Positions 36,260 to 45,764 of a stretch of DNA of 64,000 nt are shown in pieces (position 1 is the stretch's first letter; each line of letters starts with the position of its first letter). Under the pieces are notes generated by a model. The model did no database searches, was not told the DNA's origin, and saw nothing but the letters and a program-made list of their open reading frames with translations. A program made the translations under genes and the position numbers. The DNA comes from SAR202 cluster bacterium (lineage in GTDB: Bacteria; Chloroflexota; Dehalococcoidia; Lucifugimonadales; GCA-2719675): the NCBI GenBank assembly GCA_009392295.1, contig VFGW01000008.1:62001-126000 (forward strand). The letters are read 5' to 3'.

Positions 36260-36430
36260 TTATCTCCACCAAACAAATATTTTCTTAAATATAAAAAGAA
36301 AAAACCCTAAAAACATTCCTATCGCAAGAAATTGATTTTTGTCTTCCCCAAAAAGGCCCCAGAAAAATAATATTATTGAAATTACTACTAATATCACGAA
36401 TGAGTAAAATCTAATTTTTTTTGAATTCAA
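36260..36430 (-). CDS. Small two-helix membrane protein (56 residues)
   Basis: TTG start with GGAG seven bases upstream, stop TAA at 36262-36260. The translation has a basic N terminus (MNSKKIR), a first hydrophobic helix (FVILVVISIILFFWGLF), a polar turn (GEDKNQ), a second helix (FLAIGMFLGFFLFIF) and a basic, Trp-rich end (KKIFVWWR). It is 84 bases upstream of the transketolase subunit on the same strand. No family recognised; evidence is the ribosome site and the membrane-protein pattern only. Confidence 0.5.
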   Translation of the reverse strand: MNSKKIRFYSFVILVVISIILFFWGLFGEDKNQFLAIGMFLGFFLFIFKKIFVWWR

Positions 36431-36692
36431 TTTAGCTCTCCATTTTTGAGGTTTTTAAATGTTTGATCATTTTTTGATCATTTAATAAAATCACTTATAT
36501 GAAGTTTATACAATTTAAATCATTTTGGTTAGTGTACAGATAAGTAATTAAGGTTAATATTTTATTTTGTTGATTGATTATAGTTGAACAAGTATTTTAT
36601 CTTTTACTTGCTATTATATTTGCCAAAGGTTAACATTGATTGCCAGTTAAAATTATATTGATTTTTTGAAATTATAAACATATTAAGGTTGT

Positions 36693-37694
36693 TTGATGGT
36701 TACTCCTGAATTTGATATTAAAAGGTCTGTATTAGTTGGAGATACAGCTGATGTTTATTTACAGAGAACATTGACTATTCTTAGAAATGAAGGTGTAAAC
36801 CCTGTTGTTTCTATAGAATTTAATTCTCTTGATAATGGTATTTTTTGTGGCATTTCAGAAGTAAAGGACCTTCTTAATCAAGTTTTGCCAAACGTAGGTA
36901 GCGAAGTTTGGTCATTAGAAGAATCATCTATAGTTAATAAAGGAGAGGTTGCGTTAAGAGTTAAGGCTCCTTATGGGGCTATAGGAATGTATGAAACTGC
37001 TATTTGTGGGATTTTAGCATCTTCAACTGGATGGGCTACAGCTGCAAATGAATGTGTTGCAGAAGCAAAAGATATTCCTGTGATTGCTTTTGGAGCAAGA
37101 AATATACATCCTAATGTTGTGATGAATTTTGGTTACTCAGCAATTAAGGGAGGTTGTGTATCTTGTTCTACAACTGCAGGATCAAGAATTTCAGGTGTTG
37201 CTCCTTCGGGGAATATGACTCACTCGTTATCATTAATCATGTCTAGTACTTTAAAAGCAATTGAAGCATTTGATAAACATATGCCCAGAGAAGTTCCTCG
37301 TGTCGCATTGGTAGATACTTTCACAGATGAATCTGTAGAAGCGGTTTTTATTGCTACCGAAATGGGAGAAAGATTACGGGGTATTCGGGTAGATACCCCT
37401 CAAGAACGAGGTGGTGTAACAACTGATTTGGTGAAAGAAATTAGGAGTCGTTTGAATCTAGAAGGATTTAGTCATGTCGACATTATGGTTACGGGTGGTT
37501 TAAATCCTGAAAGAATAAGGGAATTTGTTGAAGCTCAGGCACCTGTTGATAGCTTTGGTGTAGGTACTTTTATAGCATCAGCTACACCCAAGCCTTTTCG
37601 TGCTGGCATTAAAGAAATTGAGGGTGTTCCAGTCGCTAAGAGGGGGCGAATTCCAGGATTGACTCCAAATACTAGGCTAACTAGGTTAATTTAA
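36693..37694 (+). CDS. Nicotinate phosphoribosyltransferase
   Basis: 333 residues (332 if the ATG at 36696 is used, which is more likely than the TTG before it). It belongs to the short quinolinate/nicotinate phosphoribosyltransferase fold: the segments GARNIHP, FGYSAIKGGCVSCSTTAG, PSGNMTHSL and the phosphate-binding VTGGLNPERIREF fit the archaeal/Chloroflexi-type NAPRTase. It would salvage nicotinate to nicotinate mononucleotide for NAD synthesis. An AAGG ribosome site lies upstream. It converges with tilS with a four-base overlap. Confidence 0.85.
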   Translation: MMVTPEFDIKRSVLVGDTADVYLQRTLTILRNEGVNPVVSIEFNSLDNGIFCGISEVKDLLNQVLPNVGSEVWSLEESSIVNKGEVALRVKAPYGAIGMYETAICGILASSTGWATAANECVAEAKDIPVIAFGARNIHPNVVMNFGYSAIKGGCVSCSTTAGSRISGVAPSGNMTHSLSLIMSSTLKAIEAFDKHMPREVPRVALVDTFTDESVEAVFIATEMGERLRGIRVDTPQERGGVTTDLVKEIRSRLNLEGFSHVDIMVTGGLNPERIREFVEAQAPVDSFGVGTFIASATPKPFRAGIKEIEGVPVAKRGRIPGLTPNTRLTRLI

Positions 37695-39148
37695 TGGGTT
37701 TTTGTAAATTTAATTTCTAATAAATTTTTTGTATTTGTTGTGATTTTAGACCAGTCGGCAATTTGATGACCAACTATCCAGAGTAATTTTTCTTCGGATA
37801 GTACAATAGGTATTAAATCTCGGGATCTTTTCGGTACACCTTTATCAACAAATATATCTTGTAGTTTTTTAGTTGATTTCATTCCCAAGGGTTGAAGCTT
37901 ATCGCCAGATAGTCTAGATCTAACATAGATTGGGAATTTTATTTTATCTAAGTCAAATGTTTCTGCAAACGTACCGTTTTTAGATTTTTCTTTTTGGTAT
38001 TTTACTAGATGATTTGTAGTCAATTTTTGTTTTGTGATTTCTATGGTCCAATCTTGAATTTTTGTGATTCCAGTTTCGGTGATTTTTTGTCCCAATAGTT
38101 GGTTTTCTTTTTTAATTCGAGATTTTTTTTTGAAGATTAATTCATTTTTGTCTATAAAAACCATAATATTTTCAGTAGGTTTAAGTTCAGTACCAGTTTT
38201 GGCGTTAATAATGTTCTCAATATTGATTTTTTGCAAATTCTTAAATTCAAATTCTAGAGTTTCAATAGTTTTTATAATGATATTTCTTTTAATGTTTAGA
38301 TCTAGTTTTTTAAAATCGTTTCTATCAATTATTATTTGATTTTTAGTGATTCTTGAAATAGACGAAAAATTTGTGTCAGTAATTTGTTTTATAAATTTGT
38401 ATTCATCACCAATGATTTTGGATAAATTTCTGATATTTTTTTTCGCTCCAGGGTTGATTTTTTCTAAAGAGGGAATTATTTCGTGCCTAATTTTATTTCT
38501 AGTAAAACGATTTGAATGATTTGTTTTGTCAATTCTTGGATTAAGACCAAGTATTTTACAATATTCATTTGTTTCTTCAGATGTTATTTCTAGCATTGGT
38601 CTTGCTAAAATAAAAGAATGATTTTCAAATTTTTTTTGTGAAATTTGTTGAATTCCTGTTAAACCATTAAGGCCAGTTCCTCTTAGTAAATTCATTAATA
38701 TTGTTTCAGTTTGATCATCAGCAGTGTGGGCTGTTACAACCATATCTGCATTGATTTGATTTGATATTTCACCGAAAAACGAATAACGGTTGTATCTCAT
38801 TACTTCTTCTAAAGATCCTTTTTTTTGATCGTAGATTTTTTTACTATCAATATTTTTAATGTAATAGGGTATTTTCAAATTTTCAAATGTAGATATGACA
38901 AATTTAGCATCTTGTTCAGACTCAAATTTTCTGAGTCCGTGATTCATGTGGGCACCATACAAAGTAAATAATTTTGGATGTAATTGAGTTATTTTGTGTA
39001 ATGAATATAGTAGAGAAAGAGAATCTGGCCCCCCTGAAATTCCTAAAATCAATTTCAAATTAATTTTGTCAAAGTGTTCGGAACACTTCTTAATGCCGGA
39101 GGCAATTTTTTTTTCGAAAGACACTATATGTTGATCTTTTTTTTTCAC
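37691..39148 (-). CDS. tilS: tRNA(Ile)-lysidine synthase
   Basis: 485 residues. The PP-loop LILGISGGPDSLSLLYSL and the downstream THTADDQTETILMNLLRGTGLNGLTGI are diagnostic; the C-terminal TilS domain includes RSRLSGDKLQPLGMKSTKKLQDIFVD. It converts the wobble cytidine of tRNA-Ile(CAU) to lysidine with ATP and lysine, an essential step. The protein is very Lys/Ile/Asn-rich, in line with the AT-rich genome. GTG start. Confidence 0.95.
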   Translation of the reverse strand: MKKKDQHIVSFEKKIASGIKKCSEHFDKINLKLILGISGGPDSLSLLYSLHKITQLHPKLFTLYGAHMNHGLRKFESEQDAKFVISTFENLKIPYYIKNIDSKKIYDQKKGSLEEVMRYNRYSFFGEISNQINADMVVTAHTADDQTETILMNLLRGTGLNGLTGIQQISQKKFENHSFILARPMLEITSEETNEYCKILGLNPRIDKTNHSNRFTRNKIRHEIIPSLEKINPGAKKNIRNLSKIIGDEYKFIKQITDTNFSSISRITKNQIIIDRNDFKKLDLNIKRNIIIKTIETLEFEFKNLQKINIENIINAKTGTELKPTENIMVFIDKNELIFKKKSRIKKENQLLGQKITETGITKIQDWTIEITKQKLTTNHLVKYQKEKSKNGTFAETFDLDKIKFPIYVRSRLSGDKLQPLGMKSTKKLQDIFVDKGVPKRSRDLIPIVLSEEKLLWIVGHQIADWSKITTNTKNLLEIKFTKTH

Positions 39149-39323
39149 AATTTTTTAAGTATCAGATTTTATCATGTTAATCAGTTTTTGAGATTGAATT
39201 TTCTAATATATAGACCCGATATTCAATTGTGGACTAGACTGAATTCATTAAGTGACGAAAATTTTTACTGTCGTAATGTTACCTTTTGAATTTACGATGC
39301 ATTTATTTGTTTTATGATTTGAA

Positions 39324-40310
39324 TTAAGACAATGATTGTAATATTTCAGATTCAATTTTTTCAGAAACTTCTTTATTTTCTTTTAGAAATTTCTTTGAAT
39401 TTTCTCTACCTTGTCCGAGTTTAATTTCATCGTAAGAATAGAATGATCCATTTTTTTTGATTATCCCTTGCTTTTCGCCTAGATCTACTATATCACTTTC
39501 TTTGCTAATTCCACTGTTGAACATGATATCAAATTCCGCTACTTTGAATGGTGGAGCAACTTTATTTTTTACTATCTTAGCTCTTACTCTAGATCCTGTA
39601 ATATCTGTTCCGACTTTTATGGATTCAATCCTTCTTAAATCTATTCTAACCGAACTGAAAAACTTTAATGCTCGTCCACCTGGGGTTACTTCAGGGCTCC
39701 CCCAAATAACTCCAACTTTTTCACGAATCTGATTGATGAAAATTATTGTTGAATTAAATTTATTTATCGCAGCGGTTAATTTTCTTAAAGCTTGTGACAT
39801 TATTCTAGCTTGCAGGCCTACATGGCTATCTCCCATATCACCTTCTAATTCAGCTTTTGGTACTAGTGCAGCCACGCTGTCAATTACGATGATATCCACA
39901 GCACCACTTCTTACTAAGTATTCTGCAATTTCAAGTGCTTGTTCAGCAGAATCTGGTTGGGAAACTAAAAGGTCATCGGTTTGAAGGCCACATTTGGCAG
40001 CATATTCTGGATCAAGGGCATGCTCTGCATCAATGTAAGCTGAAACGCCACCATTTTTTTGAGCGCTTGCCATTATGTGATATGCAAGTGTAGTTTTACC
40101 TGATGATTCAGTACCAAAAAGTTCAGTGACTCTTCCGCGTGGGATCCCCCCAATTCCTAAAGCAATATCTAAAGAGATTGATCCCGTGGCAATGGAACTA
40201 GTTTTGACGTCTTCAATTGAGTTATTTAGCGTCATTACTGTACCAGCACCAAATTCTTTTTCTATTTGAGAAATTGCCATTTGAAGTGCTTTTTCTTTTT
40301 GAGTTGACAC
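39324..40310 (-). CDS. recA: Recombinase RecA
   Basis: About 328 residues from the GTG at 40310, preferred because AAGGA lies six bases upstream; an open frame runs to 40343 but its first bases overlap the predicted -10 element. Walker A is [10 protein letters not shown] (Thr for the usual Pro at the second position), Walker [23 protein letters not shown], and the DNA-binding L2 [11 protein letters not shown]. It pairs strands in recombination and drives LexA cleavage where SOS exists. An inverted repeat in the promoter may be an SOS operator. Confidence 0.96.
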   Translation of the reverse strand: MSTQKEKALQMAISQIEKEFGAGTVMTLNNSIEDVKTSSIATGSISLDIALGIGGIPRGRVTELFGTESSGKTTLAYHIMASAQKNGGVSAYIDAEHALDPEYAAKCGLQTDDLLVSQPDSAEQALEIAEYLVRSGAVDIIVIDSVAALVPKAELEGDMGDSHVGLQARIMSQALRKLTAAINKFNSTIIFINQIREKVGVIWGSPEVTPGGRALKFFSSVRIDLRRIESIKVGTDITGSRVRAKIVKNKVAPPFKVAEFDIMFNSGISKESDIVDLGEKQGIIKKNGSFYSYDEIKLGQGRENSKKFLKENKEVSEKIESEILQSLS

Positions 40311-40342
40311 TATACTTCCTTTGTAATTTAAATAATTAGTCA

Positions 40343-40378
40343 ATCATAACATTCTGTTCTTTGGGTAACAATAAGAAC
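40343..40378 (-). promoter_or_regulatory. recA promoter with overlapping inverted repeat
   Basis: On the minus strand TTGTTA (40371-40366), a 17-base spacer and TATGAT (40348-40343). An inverted repeat GTTCTT (40378-40373) ... AAGAAC (40361-40356) with an 11-base spacer spans the -35, a typical position for a repressor such as LexA. It does not match the Bacillus GAAC-N4-GTTC box, so the link to LexA is inference. Confidence 0.5.
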
Positions 40379-40400
40379 TTACTGACGAAAATATTATTTT

Positions 40401-41561
40401 TTAATTAATCATTTTTGTTTGGATCATTGCAGATTTGATTTCGTTAATTACGTCAGGGTTTTTTTCATTTTTCATTGCACCCTGAAGTTTGGCAAGCGAT
40501 AAAGGCCCTCCTATTTGTCCAATTGCCCATGCTGCATGCTGTTTTACTATAGGATCAGACTCGATTAATGTTTTGGCTAGTTTTTCAATAGCTTGAGGAT
40601 TTTTAATATTTCCAAGGGCTACGCAAACATTTCTTTTTAATCCTGTTAGCTTTGTTCTTTTAATTGGATGGTCATTAAACAACTCATTAAATGATATTTC
40701 GTTTAAATCTAAAAGAGGTAATAAAGCAGGAGCTATAAAATCTTTTCTTGGTTGAAATTCAGATGTTTGGGAAGGTTGTATTTTTCTATTTACTGGACAT
40801 ACGTCTTGGCATATGTCACATCCAAAAATCCATGTTCCAATCAATGGCCTAAGTTTTATAGGTATTACTCCTTTGAGTTCAATTGTCAAAAATGAAATGC
40901 ATTTTGTGTTATCTATTACATAAGGTGCCACTATGGCATTCGTGGGGCAATCATCAATACAAATTTTGCAAGCCCCACAAGTTTTTTTGGACACAGTATC
41001 AGGGTCAAATTTTATGTTCGTGAGAATTTGAGCTAAAAAAATCCATGAACCATGAGAAGATGTAAGGATATTTGTATTTTTGCCAAACCATCCTAGGCCC
41101 GACTTTTCAGCAGCTGCACGGTCATTCATTGGGCCATCATCAACAAATATTCTTGTGGTTATTTCTTGTTCTGAATGGATTTCAGAAATAAATTTTACTA
41201 GGAGTTTAAGTTTTTTTTTGATCACTTTATGGTAATCGCTACCCAATGCATATTTACTTATTTTTCCGGTTAAAAGATTTTGGGGCTTTTGCGTAATTGG
41301 AGTGTAATAACTGATTCCTAAAGAGATGATTGACTCACAATTCTCCATTAATAATTTTGGTTTGTTAGCTTTTTTAACTCTTTCTTTGGTGTACCATGGT
41401 AGTCCATCCATGAATCCCATATCAATTCTATCGAGAGCAGCTTTTTCATCTCTTGTAAATGGTTCAGCGGTGGTGAATTTTACTAGGTCAAAGCCAATAC
41501 TCTTTGCTTTTTCAACGACTTGTTCTTTAAGTTTTGACATTTGTGTTTTTTGAGGTGACAT
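40401..41561 (-). CDS. queG: Epoxyqueuosine reductase
   Basis: 386 residues. The cobalamin-binding reductase domain contains DDGPMNDRAAAEKSGLGWFG, followed by two [4Fe-4S] motifs, CGACKICIDDCPTNAI and CDICQDVCPVNRK, and a C-terminal HEAT-repeat module (AAWAIGQIGG). It reduces epoxyqueuosine to queuosine in tRNA. Divergent from guaB3. ATG start; a second in-frame ATG seven codons later is possible. Confidence 0.95.
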   Translation of the reverse strand: MSPQKTQMSKLKEQVVEKAKSIGFDLVKFTTAEPFTRDEKAALDRIDMGFMDGLPWYTKERVKKANKPKLLMENCESIISLGISYYTPITQKPQNLLTGKISKYALGSDYHKVIKKKLKLLVKFISEIHSEQEITTRIFVDDGPMNDRAAAEKSGLGWFGKNTNILTSSHGSWIFLAQILTNIKFDPDTVSKKTCGACKICIDDCPTNAIVAPYVIDNTKCISFLTIELKGVIPIKLRPLIGTWIFGCDICQDVCPVNRKIQPSQTSEFQPRKDFIAPALLPLLDLNEISFNELFNDHPIKRTKLTGLKRNVCVALGNIKNPQAIEKLAKTLIESDPIVKQHAAWAIGQIGGPLSLAKLQGAMKNEKNPDVINEIKSAMIQTKMIN

Positions 41562-41614
41562 TTTCTTGTATTGAATTTTATAAAATTATACTTATTTGAT
41601 TGTAACAAATATTC

Positions 41615-41644
41615 TTGACTGGGTGATTCGTAGACAGGTATAAT
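41615..41644 (+). promoter_or_regulatory. Promoter for guaB3-type gene
   Basis: TTGACT (41615-41620), 18-base spacer, perfect TATAAT (41639-41644). The start codon at 41686 lies about 35 bases after the expected transcription start. Confidence 0.7.
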
Positions 41645-41685
41645 TTTCTAATTATTAAGCTATAAATTTTAGGGAATTAAGAAAA

Positions 41686-42816
41686 TTGACGTCTGAATTT
41701 AGAAATATTCGACCTGCATACGGTTTTGATGAAGTTTCAATTGTTCCTGGACAAATTACCGTAAATCCAGATCTTGTGAGTACGAATTTATCTATTGGAA
41801 ATATTAATATTTCTGTTCCAATAATTGCTTCGGCAATGGATGCAGTTAGTTCGCCAAGTTTCATGAAATGCATTGATGAATTGGGTGGATTAGCTGTTAT
41901 GAACCTTGAGGGAGTTCAGTCTAGGTATGTTGATCCTACTGATGCTTTGAATAGAATAGTTAATGCTGGCCCTGATGATTCTACTACAGTGCTACAGGAT
42001 GTTTATTCTGTTCCAATTAACGAAAATTTGCTTAGTGATAGGATACAAGAAATCAAGAAATTGGGAATTAACTGTGTGGTTTCTGTAACACCTTTGAATG
42101 CAAAAAAATTATCTCAGATAGCTGTAGAAGCTGGTGCTGATGTAATTGTTGTACAGTCTACGGTTACAACTGCAAGGCATAGTTCTAAAAGTATCACAGG
42201 GCTTGTTTTTGATGATTTGATTAAAAAATTAGCAGTTCCAGTTGTTGTAGGTAATTGTGTTACATATGACGCGGCTTTAGAATTATTGGAAACAGGTATA
42301 AGCGGATTAATAGTTGGTGTAGGCCCTGGTGCAGCTTGTACTACTCGTGAAGTAACGGGAGTTGGTGTTCCGCAAGTTACTGCTACAATTGATTGCGCTG
42401 CTGCAAGGGATAAATATTTCAAAGAATATGGTAGATATGTACCTATAATTACTGATGGTGGTATTCGAACTGGTGGTGATTTATGTAAAGCAGTTGTTAG
42501 CGGAGCAGATGCTGTAATGATTGGAACTCCTTTGGTGCAATCTCAAGAAGCACCTGGAAAAGGTTATAATTGGGGGATGGCAAGTCCTCACCCAGATTTA
42601 CCTAGAGGAGTGAGAGTAGAAGTAGGCATTACTGCACCTTTGAAGCAAATATTATTTGGACCTACTTCTATGAATAATGGGACGCAAAATTTTGTTGGAG
42701 CACTAAAGACTTGTATGGGTATGGTGGGGGCATCAAATATTAAAGAAATGCATAGCGCAGAACTTGTTTTAGCTCCATCCATCAAGACTGAAGGTAAATT
42801 TTTTCAGCTAAGATAG
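41686..42816 (+). CDS. guaB3: GuaB3-type IMP dehydrogenase-related protein
   Basis: 376 residues. The TIM barrel starts DEVSIVPGQ and contains PIIASAMDAVSSP, the catalytic loop GVGPGAACTTREVTGVG with its Cys, and ITDGGIRTGGDLCKAVVSGADAVMIGTP. The CBS domains of normal GuaB (about 490 residues) are absent, and VMNLEGVQSRYVDP is typical of the GuaB3 branch found in Actinobacteria, Cyanobacteria and Chloroflexi. It may not be the main IMP dehydrogenase; purine interconversion is the expected field. TTG start. Confidence 0.88.
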   Translation: MTSEFRNIRPAYGFDEVSIVPGQITVNPDLVSTNLSIGNINISVPIIASAMDAVSSPSFMKCIDELGGLAVMNLEGVQSRYVDPTDALNRIVNAGPDDSTTVLQDVYSVPINENLLSDRIQEIKKLGINCVVSVTPLNAKKLSQIAVEAGADVIVVQSTVTTARHSSKSITGLVFDDLIKKLAVPVVVGNCVTYDAALELLETGISGLIVGVGPGAACTTREVTGVGVPQVTATIDCAAARDKYFKEYGRYVPIITDGGIRTGGDLCKAVVSGADAVMIGTPLVQSQEAPGKGYNWGMASPHPDLPRGVRVEVGITAPLKQILFGPTSMNNGTQNFVGALKTCMGMVGASNIKEMHSAELVLAPSIKTEGKFFQLR

Positions 42817-42826
42817 ATATTTCATT

Positions 42827-43672
42827 TTAAGTTTCTAGAGATATAGCTCTTTGCATTTTAGTATAATCATCATGGATTTCCGGATAACTTTCTGGAAAAT
42901 TTTCTTTAAATATAGAAATCACATCAGTTACTTGTGTGGGAGAAATTTCCAAGATTAATTTTCCATTTTTTTTAAGATGATTGGGTGCTTGTTCAACTAA
43001 TTTTTTGATTAGACTTATTCCTTTACATTCTGCAAACAAAGCTATTTCAGGTTCATTTTGCACTTCTGGAGAAAGTTTTTCAATTTCACTTGAACACAAG
43101 TAAGGAAGGTTAGCTACTATCACGTCTACTGGGGATTTTAACTTTTCTAGCAAATTTGAATTTATAAAAGACATTTTTTGATTAACGTTAACCAGATTAG
43201 CATTTTTTTTGGCAATTTGAAGTGCTTTGTCAGAAATATCTGAAGCAATGATATTTACATTATTTAAATGTTTTGCAATAGAAATTCCTATTGCGCCAGA
43301 TCCGGTTCCTACATCAATAATATTAAATTGTCTTTTTGTGTTTTTTTTGCAAAATGAGATTACTTGCTCTACTAGCAATTCTGATTCTTGGCGTGGGATT
43401 AAAACATTTTTATTTACGAAAAAATTAATTCCGAAGAACTCCCTATTATTTGTGATATAGGATAAAGGAATCCCTGAGAGTCTGCGTTTTAAATGATTTT
43501 GAATTTGCAATTTTTGTTTTGTGGGGATATTTTTATCTAAAGTTGCAAAAAAATTATTTCTGTCTAAATTTAAAACGTTTCGAAGGATTACTTCAGATTC
43601 AATAATTGAGTCATTGATATTTGATGAGTCCAATTCTTTTTTTGTTTGAATCCATAATTTTCTTAAATTCAT
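42827..43672 (-). CDS. prmC: Release factor glutamine methyltransferase
   Basis: 281 residues. The SAM-binding IDVGTGSGAIGISIAKH and the opening helix bundle with PLSYITNNREFFG are typical of PrmC/HemK. The substrate motif, usually NPPY, reads NLPY here. It methylates the Gln of the GGQ motif of release factors. Its ATG overlaps the prfA stop (ATGA), the usual prfA-prmC coupling. Confidence 0.93.
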   Translation of the reverse strand: MNLRKLWIQTKKELDSSNINDSIIESEVILRNVLNLDRNNFFATLDKNIPTKQKLQIQNHLKRRLSGIPLSYITNNREFFGINFFVNKNVLIPRQESELLVEQVISFCKKNTKRQFNIIDVGTGSGAIGISIAKHLNNVNIIASDISDKALQIAKKNANLVNVNQKMSFINSNLLEKLKSPVDVIVANLPYLCSSEIEKLSPEVQNEPEIALFAECKGISLIKKLVEQAPNHLKKNGKLILEISPTQVTDVISIFKENFPESYPEIHDDYTKMQRAISLET

Positions 43673-44739
43673 ATTGAAGATTGTTCAAGTAGTATAGCTT
43701 GTTCATGATCAATTAATTTTTCTATGTAAATATCTAAATCGCCATTTAGTACCAATTCTAAATTATGTGTTGATAGATTAATTCTATGATCTGTAATTCT
43801 TTCTTGTGGAAAATTGTAAGTTCTGATTTTTTGAGACCTATCTCCGCTACCTATTTGAGCTTTTCTTTCGGCAGATCTTTCTTCTTCAGAATCTCGAATT
43901 CTTTGATCTAAAATTCGAGATCTTAAAACTGACATAGCTTTTTCTTTGTTTTTTAGTTGTGAACGCTCATCTTGGCAGACAGCGACTGTACCAGTTGGTA
44001 TATGTGTGATTCTTATAGCAGTAGCTACCTTATTTACACTTTGTCCGCCATGCCCACTTGCATGAAAAATATCAATATTTAAATCTTCAGGATTAATGTT
44101 GACATCTACTTCCTCTGCCTCAGGTAAGACCGCTACTGTAGCAGCAGATGTATGGATTCTTCCACTTGATTCAGTTGCTGGTACTCTTTGGACTCTGTGG
44201 CCACCGGTTTCGTGTTTAAGCTTGCTGTAAGCTCCTTTTCCAATAATTTGGAATACAATTTCTTTAATGCCGCCAATACCTGTTTCACTCATGTTGATAA
44301 TATTTATTTTCCAATTGTTTTTTTGTGAAAATCTACTATACATTCTGAATAAGTCATTTGCGAATAATCCTGCTTCATCTCCTCCTGTACCTGCTCTAAT
44401 TTCCATGATTACATTTTTTTCATTATTTGGATCGTCCGGAATCAAAGATATTCTAAGTTGAAGCTCAAGATCATCTTTTTTAAGTTTCAGATTTTCCATT
44501 TCAGATTTTGCTAAATCAGTTAATTCTTTATCATTTTCTGTACGAATAATGTCATTAGCATCTTGAATTTCACTTTCCACTTTCCCAAGTTCAGTGGACA
44601 ATGTAGCTATGGATTTTATTTTAGTTTGTTCTTTGATTAATTCTCTGACTTTAACATGGTCTTTAGATATTTCAGGATTTGTTAGAAGTTGATTGATTTC
44701 TTCAAATCTATCTTCGATTTGTTTTATTTTTTCCAACAA
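43669..44739 (-). CDS. prfA: Peptide chain release factor 1
   Basis: 356 residues. The catalytic SGHGGQSVNK loop and the RF1-type stop-codon reader PATESSGRIHTS are intact, with an N-terminal coiled-coil domain (about residues 1-110). It recognises UAA and UAG. TTG start with AAGGAG nine bases upstream. prmC follows with a four-base overlap. Confidence 0.97.
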   Translation of the reverse strand: MLEKIKQIEDRFEEINQLLTNPEISKDHVKVRELIKEQTKIKSIATLSTELGKVESEIQDANDIIRTENDKELTDLAKSEMENLKLKKDDLELQLRISLIPDDPNNEKNVIMEIRAGTGGDEAGLFANDLFRMYSRFSQKNNWKINIINMSETGIGGIKEIVFQIIGKGAYSKLKHETGGHRVQRVPATESSGRIHTSAATVAVLPEAEEVDVNINPEDLNIDIFHASGHGGQSVNKVATAIRITHIPTGTVAVCQDERSQLKNKEKAMSVLRSRILDQRIRDSEEERSAERKAQIGSGDRSQKIRTYNFPQERITDHRINLSTHNLELVLNGDLDIYIEKLIDHEQAILLEQSSI

Positions 44740-44779
44740 ATTCAGGGACTCCTTTTTTAGTGATTATTTTTTATGCATG

Positions 44780-45709
44780 TCATATATATAAATTATATAC
44801 TGCGGAACCTACAGCGAGGTCTTCAAGACCTACTCCTTGTGATTCAAAAATTGTTATTTCAGAATCATTGTTTCGTCTTTTGATTTTACCAGCAACTAAA
44901 TCTGAAAGTGAATTTATTTTCCCCCAAGAAGTTTTTCCTTGCTTTATTGAATGTATTAAATCACCACATTCAACTTTAGCTTGAGGAATATTGTCGGTGA
45001 TAATAATTGATGCTTTAGAAATTGTTTTTTCGTCTAATTCTCGTTTGGTTCCAATATTGGTTCCAGCAGCATTAATATGAGTTCCTGGTTTAATCCATTC
45101 AGATGAAAGGACAGGAGTCGCTGAATTTGTGATTGTTGTAATAATGTCTGCATCTTCCACGCATTCTTTAGATGTTTTTGAAGGTATTACATCTACGTTT
45201 TGAATATTTTTTTTGATAATTTCACAAAAATTTTTTCGGTTATTCATATTTCTACTAAAAACATTTATTTTTTGGATTTTTCGGTGTGTACATATAGCTA
45301 TAGCCTGGTGTAAGGCTTGAGAACCAGTTCCAATTAGACCTAAAACAGATGAATCGTTTTTTGAAAGATATTTTGTCGCTAATCCAGTTGCTGCGCCGGT
45401 TCTAATTCTACTCATCAAATTTGCTTCAATTGTAGATATAAGATTTCCGTCTTTTGCATTATATAATTGGACGTAAAATTTAATCGAAGTTTTTGGTTTT
45501 GGTATATAAGATTTTGTTGCAATCAAATTTAATTTTTTGGAAGAAGCAGCCATAAAATTTAAAATTCCTTCAGGGAGATTAATTCTGATTCTTGAAGAAT
45601 TTACGGCATTATTTTTGCTCTCTTGTTTGAAAATTTCTTCTAAGCTATTGATCGCTATTTCCATAGTTAGTAAATTTTTAACATCTTGTTCGGTGATTAG
45701 AATCGACAA
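44780..45709 (-). CDS. Ornithine cyclodeaminase / mu-crystallin family protein
   Basis: 309 residues. The NAD-binding LGLIGTGSQALHQ and the substrate-side SRIRTGAATGLATKYL plus TTTNSATPVLSSEWIKPGTHINAAGTN are family hallmarks. Members include ornithine cyclodeaminase, alanine dehydrogenase and imine reductases, so the substrate is uncertain. TTG start with AAGGAA seven bases upstream. It sits upstream of prfA on the same strand. Confidence 0.88.
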   Translation of the reverse strand: MSILITEQDVKNLLTMEIAINSLEEIFKQESKNNAVNSSRIRINLPEGILNFMAASSKKLNLIATKSYIPKPKTSIKFYVQLYNAKDGNLISTIEANLMSRIRTGAATGLATKYLSKNDSSVLGLIGTGSQALHQAIAICTHRKIQKINVFSRNMNNRKNFCEIIKKNIQNVDVIPSKTSKECVEDADIITTITNSATPVLSSEWIKPGTHINAAGTNIGTKRELDEKTISKASIIITDNIPQAKVECGDLIHSIKQGKTSWGKINSLSDLVAGKIKRRNNDSEITIFESQGVGLEDLAVGSAVYNLYI

Positions 45710-45764
45710 TTGGTTTCCTTATTTGATATTTAAAGAATTGTTAAAATGATAATTGTGTATTAAA

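Noticed and set aside
36463-36480. Pair of TGATCA palindromes as operator or terminator
   Set aside because: AT-rich sequence upstream of the nicotinate phosphoribosyltransferase gene; no U-tract and no second supporting feature.
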